A DNA stretch of 64,000 nt from a bacterium (lineage in GTDB: Bacteria; Desulfobacterota; Desulfocorpusculales; Desulfocorpusculum): positions 1 to 64,000 of the forward strand of contig JBBFLE010000005.1 in the NCBI GenBank assembly GCA_037481695.1, written 5' to 3'. Position 1 is the stretch's first letter. Each line of letters opens with the position of its first letter. Of this stretch, positions 53,160-61,969 are shown piece after piece. The notes beneath the pieces are model-generated. The model saw only the letters and a program-made list of their open reading frames with translations. It was not told the DNA's origin and searched no databases. Both the position numbers and the translations under genes were made by a program.

Positions 53160-54605
53160 ATGTGGCAGGCCATGGGCAAGATCAGGGTGCGTCTTGTTCT
53201 GGGGTTTGCTGCCTGCTTCCTAGGCGTGTCGGTCTTTGTGACCCTCAGCTATCGCTACTTCATTCAGATAGAGCAGAAGCTCATATCCCTTAATCTCGCC
53301 GACGAACTGGTGAACCTGACTTTGGAGGCCAGGCGTTATGAGAAGAACTACTTCCTCTATCGTCACCAGGCGGACTTTCAGGAGGCCCTTCGGTACTTGG
53401 GGCAGGTGGAGCAGGCTCTCCTGGTTCAACGCCAGGCCATAGAGCAGGCAACGGGCTTTTCGGGTTGGAGCCACTGGAGGGATGTCACATGGGTTTATCG
53501 CCGTTCCCTCTCGGTGGTAAGGGACCTTGACCTAAGTAGTGGAAGCGGGGGAACCGGGAATGAGCTTCTGGCCCCGCACGTGAACACCATCCGCTCAATG
53601 GGCCAGGAGCTCATAGGACTGGCCGAGCATTTGGCCAGACGTGAAAGAACAGCCATCCAAGGGCTTCTGGGCCGATACAGAGTGCTTTTCGGAATATTCT
53701 TCTTCAGCACCGTGTGCTTCGGGGGTCTCATCGTGTATCTTCTAGAACGTAAAGTAGTGAGACCCCTTTCCGTGATAGAAAGGGCGACACGCAGGGTGGC
53801 AGAGGGTCGCTTCGAGACCATCGAATGGGACTCGGGACGCGACGAGATAAGTTCTCTGGTGCGGGCCTTCAACCAGATGGTATTGCAACTTCTGGAGAAT
53901 CGCGAGCAGATGGTCCGAACAGAAAAATTGACGGCCCTGGGCACTCTCACGAGCGGAGTGGCTCACGAGCTGAACAACCCTCTGAGCAACATCTCCACTT
54001 CCTGTCAGATCCTTCTTGAGGAAGCTGACGAGACATTTTCCTCCCATCATAGAGGGCTTCTCTCATCCATAGAGGAGCAGGTGTTGAAGGCCAGGGACAT
54101 AGTGCGCGCTCTGCTAGAGTTCTCCAGACAAAGGGATTTCCAGCTAAGGCCTGTGGAACTCAAGGAGGTGGTGGAGGACACTCTTAAGCTTATCCGCGGG
54201 GATATTCCGGCCCGTGTGGAGGTGAGGGCCGAGGTGCCATCTGGCATATTCCTTCAATTGGACAAAGCCAGGATGCAGCAGGCTTTTATCAACCTGATCA
54301 TGAACGGCATTCAGGCCATCGAAGGGGATGGGTCGGTGACCATCCGGGCCAGCATCGATCCATCCCAGGCATGCGTCCTAGTAGAGGTTGAGGACACAGG
54401 AAGTGGAATTCCTCCTGATGTGCTTCCAAGGGTGTTCGACCCATTTTTCACCACAAAGGAAGTGGGTAGGGGAACAGGGCTGGGTCTTTCGGTGACTTAC
54501 GGCATAGTGGAGAGGCATAATGGGAGGATATGGATCGAGAGCACAGTTGGTAAGGGCACAAAGGTGTTCATCCGGCTACCCTTGCAGGATCAACAGGAGT
54601 GTTGA
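53160..54605 (+). CDS. Membrane-bound HAMP sensor histidine kinase
   Basis: 481 residues from the ATG at 53160, nine bases after GGAGGAGG; an in-frame TTG at 53151 abuts that site and is rejected. The first helix (about 8-30) and second (about 178-200) enclose a helical periplasmic domain of about 145 residues. HAMP (about 200-252), HisKA with GVAHELNNPLS (His269) and an ATPase domain with NLIMNGIQAIEGDG and [13 protein letters not shown] follow. Three bases separate it from its sigma-54 partner. The 218-base gap upstream (52942-53159) holds three scattered ATCCAGCC/GGCTGGAT copies but no clear promoter. Confidence 0.92.
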   Translation: MWQAMGKIRVRLVLGFAACFLGVSVFVTLSYRYFIQIEQKLISLNLADELVNLTLEARRYEKNYFLYRHQADFQEALRYLGQVEQALLVQRQAIEQATGFSGWSHWRDVTWVYRRSLSVVRDLDLSSGSGGTGNELLAPHVNTIRSMGQELIGLAEHLARRERTAIQGLLGRYRVLFGIFFFSTVCFGGLIVYLLERKVVRPLSVIERATRRVAEGRFETIEWDSGRDEISSLVRAFNQMVLQLLENREQMVRTEKLTALGTLTSGVAHELNNPLSNISTSCQILLEEADETFSSHHRGLLSSIEEQVLKARDIVRALLEFSRQRDFQLRPVELKEVVEDTLKLIRGDIPARVEVRAEVPSGIFLQLDKARMQQAFINLIMNGIQAIEGDGSVTIRASIDPSQACVLVEVEDTGSGIPPDVLPRVFDPFFTTKEVGRGTGLGLSVTYGIVERHNGRIWIESTVGKGTKVFIRLPLQDQQEC

Positions 54606-54608
54606 CCC

Positions 54609-56012
54609 ATGGCTCTACGCCCTAAGATCCTAATCGTGGAAGACGAGGATGTGGCCAGGGAGAACTTGCGATATATCCTCTCCAAAGAAGATTACGAGAT
54701 AGAAACTGTGGCCAGTGGTGTGGAGGCAATTGTTCGCATCCAGCAGCAGGATTACGATCTGGTGCTCACGGACCTCCGCATGGAGAAGGTGGACGGCATG
54801 GAGGTGTTAGCCCGAACAAAGGCCGAGAAGCCTGGCACAGAAGTGATCATGATCACGGGTTACGCCACCGTGGACTCAGCCATTGAGGCCATGAAGAGGG
54901 GGGCATTTCACTACATTCCCAAGCCATACAAGATAGATGAGGTGCGAGCCATAGTCAGACAGGCCCTGGAGAAGAAAGGGTTACGGGATGAATTGGAGGA
55001 GCTGCGACGGGCCCTGGAGGCCCAAAGCGGACTGTCTGCCATTGTTGGTAAAAGCAAGCCCATGCAGGAACTCCTCGAGACCGTGCGACAGATAGCTCCC
55101 ACGGACTGCAACGTGCTCATAGTTGGAGAGACAGGTACAGGCAAGGAACTTGTTGCCAGGGCCATCCATCATCTCAGTCGTCGCTCGGCTGGGCGCTTTA
55201 TGGCCTTCAACTGTGGTGCCTTTGCAGAGGAGCTTCTGGCCAACGAGCTTTTCGGCCATGAACGGGAGGCATTCACAGGGGCCCACAGTGCCAAGCCAGG
55301 GCTCTTCGAGGTAGCTCATGGGGGGAGCGTGTTTCTAGATGAGATAGGAGACATGCCCCCATCCATGCAAGTGAGGCTCTTGAGGGTGATCCAGGAGAGG
55401 GTGGTCATGAGGCTGGGTGGCACCAGGAACATACCTGTGGATGTGCGAATCCTGGCTGCAAGCAACAGGGATCTCAAGAGGTTGGTTGAGGAGGGCAGGT
55501 TCAGATCCGATTTGTACTTTCGCCTCAATGTGGTGACCCTCCAGGTGCCTCCCCTGGCAGATAGAAAGGAGGATATTCCCCTCCTGGCCCACCACTTCCT
55601 GCGCAAGTTTTCGGCCAAGCAGGGCAGGCAAGTCCAGGGGATATCGGAAGAGATGATGAGTGTGCTTATGAACTATCCATTTCCGGGCAACGTGCGTGAG
55701 CTGGAAAACATAATCGAGAGGGCAGTAGCGCTAAGCAAAGGGCCTGTTTTGGATGTGCGAGATCTGCCCGATGAGCTTCGTTTGTTTCAGTTCAAAGTGG
55801 TGAGGCCCCGCGCCGGGGGGCTACCCACTCTGGAGGAGGCAGAAAGGGATTACATCAAGTGGGTTCTGGAACACACCGGCTGGAACAGGACTCGCGCGGC
55901 GGAGATCCTGGGCATAGACCGGGTCTCCCTCTGGCGCAAGATAAAGCAATACGGCCTGGAGCCTCCAGGGCGCAGCCAAGAGGAAGCCAGGCAAGGGAAG
56001 GAACCCTCCTGA
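54609..56012 (+). CDS. NtrC-family sigma-54 response regulator, partner of the 53160 kinase
   Basis: 467 residues. Receiver with Asp11-region acidic residues, Asp55 (LVLTDLRMEKVDG), Thr and Lys104-region; AAA+ with Walker A GETGTGKE, EAFTGAHSAK (an intact GAFTGA-type loop with Glu-Ala in front), Walker B SVFLDEIGDM, and the C-terminal helix-turn-helix NRTRAAEILGIDRVSLWRK. Its receiver is strikingly like the one inside the Lon fusion (ARENxRxxLSKExYE, ITGYATVDxAxxAMK). Likely targets: the divergent Lon/FAE promoters and the exporter genes. GGAG lies before the ATG in the kinase's last codons. Confidence 0.94.
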   Translation: MALRPKILIVEDEDVARENLRYILSKEDYEIETVASGVEAIVRIQQQDYDLVLTDLRMEKVDGMEVLARTKAEKPGTEVIMITGYATVDSAIEAMKRGAFHYIPKPYKIDEVRAIVRQALEKKGLRDELEELRRALEAQSGLSAIVGKSKPMQELLETVRQIAPTDCNVLIVGETGTGKELVARAIHHLSRRSAGRFMAFNCGAFAEELLANELFGHEREAFTGAHSAKPGLFEVAHGGSVFLDEIGDMPPSMQVRLLRVIQERVVMRLGGTRNIPVDVRILAASNRDLKRLVEEGRFRSDLYFRLNVVTLQVPPLADRKEDIPLLAHHFLRKFSAKQGRQVQGISEEMMSVLMNYPFPGNVRELENIIERAVALSKGPVLDVRDLPDELRLFQFKVVRPRAGGLPTLEEAERDYIKWVLEHTGWNRTRAAEILGIDRVSLWRKIKQYGLEPPGRSQEEARQGKEPS

Positions 56013-56713
56013 TTCATCTCTGACTTACTTTGATCCCCCACACGGACAGCCGTGAGGCAAATTCCGGGGAATCCCTAATTCACCCCCTGGCCTGGCAGGA
56101 TAAAAAAGAGTCTCACGCCCAAGGAGTTACCGAGACTCCCAAAAAGACCCTTTGGGCCAAAACTGGGGTTGGATCTCACTGTTGTTCCAATCCCCAAAAC
56201 TTCTCTGGGCCCCAACGACTAGCCTGACTGCTAGGGCCCTGAACAAGAAGGCGGTCCCCCCTCCAAGAGAATTTCAAACCTTGAACACTTACCTCTGGCT
56301 GTACCTGGATCATTCTCCAGGACCGGTGAAGTTGGGGCCATACCCCGAAGCCCCGGTATTTTTTCCCTGCTTTGCGATTCGGATTGGGGAAGGACCCCAT
56401 AGGGAAGATCAGGCTGCATTGGAGCATAGCTTAGTTCATCCCAAGATATGGTGAAGTCAGTCCGCATCATGAATCATCAGAGTTGGAGCAGTAAGCCATG
56501 GCTCGGCCATGCTTACTTACGGGCTCTTGACGCCGGAGGATGGCTCTGATACGTTTTCGCCGGTTCTCTCAGAGGCATGCAAGGTTAGAGGCTGGTATTC
56601 CATTGGAATGGGGGCAGCATGGGAAATCTCGAGATTTGAAAGTGCGATTATGAACCTAGGGCCCTTTCTGGCAGAGGGTGCTGGTTAGGTCATGGAAGAG
56701 GCGGAGGTTGTCC
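56013..56713. other. Long non-coding gap between the two signalling modules
   Basis: 701 bases with no credible gene on either strand; short open frames here have no ribosome site and no family character. Possible structure: ATACC-N10-GGTAT followed by a T-run (56340-56364), a weak terminator for the upstream kinase/regulator pair, and a TGGGG-N5-CCCCA stem at 56385-56399. No convincing sigma-54 or sigma-70 promoter was found before the second exporter. The length is unusual here, so an RNA or a lost gene should be considered. Confidence 0.45.
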
Positions 56714-57661
56714 ATGCGGGGACGGGGAACTGGGATGTTTGCTTTGGTTTTGGTGGTGGCCGGTGGGGCATCATGGGGCCCGGTGCCATGCCTTGCACAG
56801 CAGTATGGTGATGCAGCAGCAGTAACTCCATGGTGGGTCTGGCCCCTTGTCCTGTTCTTCTTCTGCTTTGTCCTGGGAATCATAGCGGTCCTGGCAGGAG
56901 TGGGGGGAGGGGTTCTGTATGTTCCCTTGGTGAGCGGGTTCTTTCCCTTCCACCTGGACTTCGTTAGGGGTGCAGGGCTTCTGGTGGCCTTGGCGGGGGC
57001 ACTGGCTGCCGGCCCAGGCCTTCTCAGGCGCAATCTGGCAAGCCTCAGGCTGGCTTTACCGGTTGCAGTGATAGCCTCCAGTTGCGCCATCGTTGGGGCC
57101 TTCATGGGCTTGGCGCTTCCAACCAATGTGGTCCAGATCTGCCTGGGTGGGACCATCGTCTTCATAGCCTTCCTGCTTCTCATGTCCAAGAATGTTGAGA
57201 GACCTCAGGTGAAAAAGCAAGACGCACTCGGAGCTGCCCTAGGCATGTCTGGGATCTACCAGGAGTATACGGGGGAGCTGGTCCAGTGGCGCACGCACCG
57301 CACATTGCCAGGGCTTCTGCTGTTCATAATCATCGGTGTAATGGCCGGAATGTTCGGGCTTGGGGCAGGCTGGGCCAACGTGCCGGTTCTGAATCTCCTC
57401 ATGGGGGTGCCTCTCAAGATCTCTGTGGGAACCAGCAAGTTCCTCCTGTCCATCACGGATACATCTGCAGCTTGGGTTTATCTGAACCAGGGTTGCGTCA
57501 TACCGCTCATGGCTATTCCCTCCATAGTGGGGCTCATGTTGGGTTCTTTTGTGGGGGTGAGGATCTTGGCCGTTGCAAAGCCCAAGATGATCCGATATCT
57601 GGTCATCGGGGTGCTCTTTTTTGCCGGAGCCCGATCCCTTTGGAAGGGTCTGGGACTGTGA
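56714..57661 (+). CDS. TauE/SafE-family anion exporter 2
   Basis: 315 residues from the ATG at 56714 with GGAGG seven bases upstream; an upstream GTG at 56678 is unlikely. A signal-like N-terminus (MRGRGTGMFALVLVVAGGAS) is followed by eight or so hydrophobic segments with the paired family repeats GIIAVLAGVGGGVLYVPLVS and IIGVMAGMFGLGAGWANVPV. It is not a close duplicate of the 51856 exporter. A small four-helix protein follows, then a Cache-domain kinase, repeating the order exporter, small membrane protein and kinase with the first two swapped. Confidence 0.88.
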   Translation: MRGRGTGMFALVLVVAGGASWGPVPCLAQQYGDAAAVTPWWVWPLVLFFFCFVLGIIAVLAGVGGGVLYVPLVSGFFPFHLDFVRGAGLLVALAGALAAGPGLLRRNLASLRLALPVAVIASSCAIVGAFMGLALPTNVVQICLGGTIVFIAFLLLMSKNVERPQVKKQDALGAALGMSGIYQEYTGELVQWRTHRTLPGLLLFIIIGVMAGMFGLGAGWANVPVLNLLMGVPLKISVGTSKFLLSITDTSAAWVYLNQGCVIPLMAIPSIVGLMLGSFVGVRILAVAKPKMIRYLVIGVLFFAGARSLWKGLGL

Positions 57662-57676
57662 GTGTGGAGGTTGAAC

Positions 57677-58093
57677 ATGTCTTCTGAAATCGAGACCCCT
57701 CGTGAGCAGGTAATCTACGCCAACATTCTATTTTATGGTTGCTGGCTGGGCATCTTGATAATGGTGATCACCTACCTTTTTTACATCAGCGGGATCCTGG
57801 AACCCCATGTCCCTTTGCAGAGAATAACCCAGTGCTGGGCCGAGCCTGTGGGCAGGTACATAGAGGGTTCGGCAATCCCCCTCGGATGGGGTTGGGTGGC
57901 CCTACTGGGTAAAGGGGATTTTCTAAACTTTGTGGGTATCGTTCTTTTGGCCGGGCTCACGGTGGTGTGTTTCATGACCCTGATCCCGGCATATCTGGCC
58001 CAGAGGCAATGGATCTTCGCGGTCATAGCCACGATGGAAGTGCTGGTACTGGTACTGGCAGCTTCAGGTATCCTGGGGGTCGGGGGGCACTGA
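57677..58093 (+). CDS. Small four-helix membrane protein beside TauE
   Basis: 138 residues from the ATG at 57677 with GGAGG upstream (an in-frame GTG at 57662 lacks one). Four hydrophobic segments (about 16-38, 66-80, 88-107, 112-132). It resembles the DUF1634-type proteins that accompany TauE permeases, though I cannot confirm the family. IPLGWGWVALLGKGDFLNFV in the middle is distinctive. Likely an accessory subunit of the exporter encoded directly upstream. Confidence 0.65.
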   Translation: MSSEIETPREQVIYANILFYGCWLGILIMVITYLFYISGILEPHVPLQRITQCWAEPVGRYIEGSAIPLGWGWVALLGKGDFLNFVGIVLLAGLTVVCFMTLIPAYLAQRQWIFAVIATMEVLVLVLAASGILGVGGH

Positions 58094-58127
58094 GAAGCAG
58101 AGCCCAAGGAGGTAAGACCAGAGGGCC

Positions 58128-59882
58128 ATGTCTTTCTTTGGCGCCATTGGCCGATGGGCAAGAGGTTTCACCCAGGAGCTAAGGGATTTCACTGATTATA
58201 CAGAGTCACCCCGACGCTACAGGCGGCTGCGCCGCAACATGATCTTGATGGGGATCATTGGCACGACCATACCTCTTGTGCTTCTGGCCGCCATGAATTA
58301 TCACCAGTTCCAGAGGGCCATGAAGGGCGAGCTCATGCAGCCCCTCAGAATCTTGGTTAACCGAACCAAACATTCCTTTGAGCTGTTTCTCACGGAGCGG
58401 CTATCGGCTCTCAGCTTCATTGCATCGGCCTATTCCTGGGAGGAGCTTGCAGATGAGCGCGGCCTTCACAGGGTGTTCCAGGTGATGAAGCGAGAGCTGG
58501 GAGGTTTCGTGGACTTGGGCCTCATTGACCGCAGGGGAATACAGGTTGGATACGTGGGCCCATACGAGCTTAAGGGCAGGGATTATTCTGATCAGGGATG
58601 GTTCCAGGAGGTCACAGTAAGGGGTCGTTACGTAAGTGATGTGTTCATGGGGTACAGGAAGTTCCCTCATTTTGTCATAGCCGTGGAGCGCCAAGCCGAC
58701 AGGGGGGAGTGGTGGGTGCTAAGGGCAACTGTGGACACGGAGAAGTTCAACCATCTTATCGCATCCATAGGTCTCACCGAGACAACCGATGCCTTCGTGG
58801 TCAACAGGGTAGGGGTTCTCCAGACACCGTCCAAGTACTATGGAAAGGTGCTGGAGCAGTGCCCATTTTCTCTTCCCCCGCCCAGCCAGGTGCCGATGGT
58901 AATGGAGACAGAGGATCCCTATGGTAGAGAGGTGCTCCTGGGATACACCTATTCCGAGTTTCCCTCTTTCATCCTCATGGTGGTGCAGCCCAGGGCAGAG
59001 CTTCTCAGATCCTGGATCACCCTCAGGAGTGAACTCTTCTTGCTTTTTGCCGCGAGCCTCCTGGTCATCTACATGGTCCTGTACAAGGTGACGGGGCTGC
59101 TGGTCAAGAGGATCCAGGAATCCGACATGAGGAGAGAGGCATCCCATCGAGAGATGCAATACACCAACAAGCTTGCCTCAATAGGAAGGCTGGCTGCCGG
59201 GGTTGCCCACGAGATCAACAACCCCATGGCCATTATCAACGAGAAGGCCGGTCTCATGAAGGATCTGATTGAGACCTCGGATTACTGCCCCAACAGGGAA
59301 AAGTTTTTGTCCCTCACAGGCTCTATACTCCAGTCAGTGGAGCGGGTACGAAACGTGACCCACAGGCTCCTGGGATTTGCCCGTCGCATGGACGTGCAGT
59401 ATGAGATGCTCTGCTTGAATGAAGTTCTCCAGGAAGTCATGGGGTTCCTGGAAAAAGATGCATTTCACAGAAGCATAGAACTCCAGGTGGAGCTGGCAGA
59501 AGATCTTCCCCGGATTTATTCGGACAGAGGACAGCTCCAGCAGGTTTTCCTCAACATCCTGAACAACGCCTTCGAGGCCGTGGAAGACGGTGGCAGAGTC
59601 GCTGTGCAAACCAGGCGGGAGGGTCCCGAGTGGGTAGCAGCAGCCATCCAAGACAACGGTAAGGGAATGTCAGAGGAGACCATGAAGCACATCTTCGACC
59701 CGTTCTTCACTACCAAGAAGGGTTATGGTACTGGCCTTGGGCTCTCCATTACTTACGGCATAGTGAGCCGCCTAGGCGGCAAGATCCAGGTACACAGCCG
59801 GGAGGGGATGGGTACAACTTTCACGGTCCTTCTTCCCTTGAGGGCGCCGCAGATAGAAGGGAGCCGAGATGGAACCATGTAG
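58128..59882 (+). CDS. Cache-domain sensor histidine kinase
   Basis: 584 residues. A first membrane helix (about 37-57, MILMGIIGTTIPLVLLAAMN) and a second (about 300-322) enclose a double-Cache ligand-binding domain with the typical GRDYSDQGWFQEV and RYVSDVFMGYRKFPHFVIAV. The cytoplasmic part has GVAHEINNPMAI (His361), NNAFEAVEDGG and GTGLGLSITYG. Such kinases detect small organic or amino acids outside the cell. AAGGAGGTAA lies upstream. The stop overlaps the next receiver gene by 14 bases. Confidence 0.92.
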   Translation: MSFFGAIGRWARGFTQELRDFTDYTESPRRYRRLRRNMILMGIIGTTIPLVLLAAMNYHQFQRAMKGELMQPLRILVNRTKHSFELFLTERLSALSFIASAYSWEELADERGLHRVFQVMKRELGGFVDLGLIDRRGIQVGYVGPYELKGRDYSDQGWFQEVTVRGRYVSDVFMGYRKFPHFVIAVERQADRGEWWVLRATVDTEKFNHLIASIGLTETTDAFVVNRVGVLQTPSKYYGKVLEQCPFSLPPPSQVPMVMETEDPYGREVLLGYTYSEFPSFILMVVQPRAELLRSWITLRSELFLLFAASLLVIYMVLYKVTGLLVKRIQESDMRREASHREMQYTNKLASIGRLAAGVAHEINNPMAIINEKAGLMKDLIETSDYCPNREKFLSLTGSILQSVERVRNVTHRLLGFARRMDVQYEMLCLNEVLQEVMGFLEKDAFHRSIELQVELAEDLPRIYSDRGQLQQVFLNILNNAFEAVEDGGRVAVQTRREGPEWVAAAIQDNGKGMSEETMKHIFDPFFTTKKGYGTGLGLSITYGIVSRLGGKIQVHSREGMGTTFTVLLPLRAPQIEGSRDGTM

Positions 59883-60252
59883 GGTCCTTCTGGTGGATGA
59901 CGAGGAGGAGTTCGTCACCACCCTGGCCGAGAGGCTCAGGCTAAGGGGCATGGAGGCCAAGGTGGCCACAAGCGGCGAAGAAGCCATGAGGATCTTGGAG
60001 AGTGTGCCTGCGCACGTGGTGGTGTTGGACGTCTTGTTGCCTGGGATGGGAGGTTTGGAGGTGCTCAGGAGAATTCGGGCCAAGCATCCCCAGATCCAGG
60101 TGATCCTTCTGACAGGCAGGGGAAGCGACCAGGAAGCGCGGGAGGGTCTAAGCCTTGGGGCCATGGACTACCTCATCAAGCCTATTCAGCTCGAGGAACT
60201 AATAAGGAAAATAAGGGAGGTTGCTCCGTGTGCGGCCCGGGAGAGACTCTGA
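59869..60252 (+). CDS. Stand-alone receiver protein 1
   Basis: 127 residues, a single CheY-like receiver: acidic pair Asp10/Asp11, phospho-acceptor Asp54 (VVVLDVLLPGMGG), Thr in LLTGRG and Lys in LIKPIQ. No output domain, so it signals by binding partners or as a phosphate carrier. The start overlaps the Cache kinase gene, marking it as the kinase's first partner. Two related receivers follow at 61348 and 61970 with Asp at the same position. Confidence 0.92.
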   Translation: MEPCRVLLVDDEEEFVTTLAERLRLRGMEAKVATSGEEAMRILESVPAHVVVLDVLLPGMGGLEVLRRIRAKHPQIQVILLTGRGSDQEAREGLSLGAMDYLIKPIQLEELIRKIREVAPCAARERL

Positions 60253-60983
60253 AACATATGGACAGACCCGGAGACAGAGAGGCTCGCTTCATGGGGAGGA
60301 TCACAGCCGGCATGACTCACGAGATAAGAAATGTACTGGCCATTGTGAGGGAGTCGGCTGGCCTCATGGAGGATCTCTTGTCTATGGAAGCAAGCGCATC
60401 CTTCCCCCATAGGGACAGGTTCCACCGTGCCCTAAGGGCCATCCAGGAACAGGTTGACAGGGGAGTGGATCTGGCCACCAGGCTCAACCGCTTCGCCCAC
60501 AGCATGGACCAGCAGCTATGCGAGGTGAACCTGGGAGAACTATTGGAACAGGTGGGAGCTTTGTTGCGCAGGCAGGCGCGAAACAAGAAAGTGGAGCTGA
60601 GGCTGGATCCGGGTTCGCCACAGATCCTGGTGGTGAGCGATCCCTTCAGACTGGGGATGCTTCTTTGCTCATGCGTGGAACACTGCATGGACGCCATGTC
60701 CCCTGGACAGGCCCTGGAGCTCAAAGTCTTGGGATCCGAGAGGTCCCCCATGGTAGAGATCAAGCCATGGGCGCAGGAGCCTGAGGGTGATGCAAGCTGG
60801 GAACCAGGGCCGCCCCCTGGGCTATGCTCCCTGTCGGATGTTTTGCAGGCTTTGGGTATTTGCATGAGGCACTCTGGGAAGCTGGAAGGGCAGGGCTTGA
60901 GGCTTTGCCTGGGAATCAGCAAGGAGGAAAAAAGCCCCCTTGAAAGCTCCTCAAAAGGCTTTCCATGTGGTACGCTGGGATAA
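60228..60983 (+). CDS. Histidine-kinase-like protein with a degenerate ATPase domain (possible phosphotransferase)
   Basis: 251 residues from a GTG with GGGAGG eight bases upstream; an ATG at 60258 is possible. Residues about 20-100 are a good dimerisation/phospho-acceptor domain with MTHEIRNVLAIVRESAGLM (His31). Residues about 105-235 follow the outline of a GHKL domain (FRLGMLLCSCVEHCMDAM where kinases have the N box) but lack the N-box Asn, the DxGxG box and the GTGLGL box. This is the layout of ChpT-type histidine phosphotransferases. Inference: it passes phosphate among the three receivers here. It overlaps the receiver gene by 25 bases. Confidence 0.72.
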   Translation: MCGPGETLKHMDRPGDREARFMGRITAGMTHEIRNVLAIVRESAGLMEDLLSMEASASFPHRDRFHRALRAIQEQVDRGVDLATRLNRFAHSMDQQLCEVNLGELLEQVGALLRRQARNKKVELRLDPGSPQILVVSDPFRLGMLLCSCVEHCMDAMSPGQALELKVLGSERSPMVEIKPWAQEPEGDASWEPGPPPGLCSLSDVLQALGICMRHSGKLEGQGLRLCLGISKEEKSPLESSSKGFPCGTLG

Positions 60984-61020
60984 AGGTATTTGAGCCTCTA
61001 GAGCCTGGGGAGGTGATGAT

Positions 61021-61314
61021 ATGGCCCGTTGGAGAGAAAAGATGGAGAGGCTGTTTGCTGCCGTGTCTTTTGCCGAGGAGGGGCAAAGAGGGGATGCCCT
61101 GAAGGTGGCAGGCCTGGAGCCTGTTCAGGCAGACCTCTCCCTGGAAAGTGCTTTTGCAGCCGCAGCCTTTGCAGAGGCCAACTGTCATGAGATGGCCCGT
61201 GAGGTCATGGGCTTGAGAGAGTCACCAGAGGTGTCCGATCCAGTGGATTTTGCATCAATTGTGGGGCTCAGAGGGGTCAGGATCTGGTACGGGGTTGCAC
61301 ATCTGGCAGCCTGA
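61021..61314 (+). CDS. FAE-motif protein 2 (two motif copies)
   Basis: 97 residues, ATG with GGGAGGTGAT upstream. It contains the helical motif twice: REKMERLFAAVSFAEEGQRG (about 4-23) with DALKVAG, and ESAFAAAAFAEANCHEMARE (about 41-60) with VMG. No catalytic feature or membrane segment is visible; a small helical binding protein is the best description. Family unknown. It lies between the kinase-like protein and a receiver that carries the same motif at its C-terminus. Confidence 0.72.
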   Translation: MARWREKMERLFAAVSFAEEGQRGDALKVAGLEPVQADLSLESAFAAAAFAEANCHEMAREVMGLRESPEVSDPVDFASIVGLRGVRIWYGVAHLAA

Positions 61315-61347
61315 GCCTTCTCGGAATAATAGGCCAAGGAGGGGAGC

Positions 61348-61809
61348 ATGGAGAAGTTCAAGGTGCTTCTAGTGGATGACGAGGAGGAGTTTGTAAAGGC
61401 GCTCTCCGAAAGGCTCCAGATGAGGGATCTGGGCTCTGATCTGGCCTTTGACGGAGAACAGGCCCTCCAAATAGTTAAGGACCAGGAACCGGACGTCATG
61501 GTCCTGGATCTCAAGATGCCGGGCATAGACGGCATGGAAGTGTTAAGAAGAGTCCGCAAGGCCTACCCCCAGGTCCAGGTTATCATTCTGACGGGCCACG
61601 GCACAGAAAAGGATGCTGAGGAAGCAAAAAGGCTGGGGGCATTTGCTTACCTTCAGAAGCCCGTGAACCTGGACCAGCTAGTCCAGACCATGCGCAAGGC
61701 CTACAAGAAGAAGATGGAGGATGCCATGGTTGCCGCCACCTTTGCCGAAGCCGGGGACTTCCGCACGGCAAAGGAGGTCATGGACGAGGAAAAGGGAAAG
61801 AAAAAGTGA
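61348..61809 (+). CDS. Receiver protein 2 with C-terminal FAE motif
   Basis: 153 residues. Receiver domain (1-118; Asp10/Asp11, Asp54 in MVLDLKMPGIDG, Thr in ILTGHG, Lys in LQKPVN), then a helical tail KKKMEDAMVAATFAEAGDFR followed by TAKEVMDEE. The tail is the clearest form of the motif found alone in the 50752 and 61021 products, so phosphorylation may control what the motif binds. AAGGAGGGG precedes the ATG. Very close to the receiver at 59869 in sequence. Confidence 0.9.
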   Translation: MEKFKVLLVDDEEEFVKALSERLQMRDLGSDLAFDGEQALQIVKDQEPDVMVLDLKMPGIDGMEVLRRVRKAYPQVQVIILTGHGTEKDAEEAKRLGAFAYLQKPVNLDQLVQTMRKAYKKKMEDAMVAATFAEAGDFRTAKEVMDEEKGKKK

Positions 61810-61969
61810 GGTTGAGATCAAAGAAGGAATAAAGACCTAAGAATCATTGGTGGAGAACAGGATGCTGGCCTGCGCAAGGCCGTATCCCATTCTCTGCACC
61901 CGAGAAAAGCAGAGCGAGACCTATGTAGCTGCAACTGCCTGCTTTGGAGAAGGGCCGAAGGGGGTCACG

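Noticed and set aside
56678-56705. TGGCAGAGGGTGCTGG as a sigma-54 promoter before the second exporter
   Set aside because: GG-to-GC spacing is 10, not 12, and the element lies next to the ribosome site.
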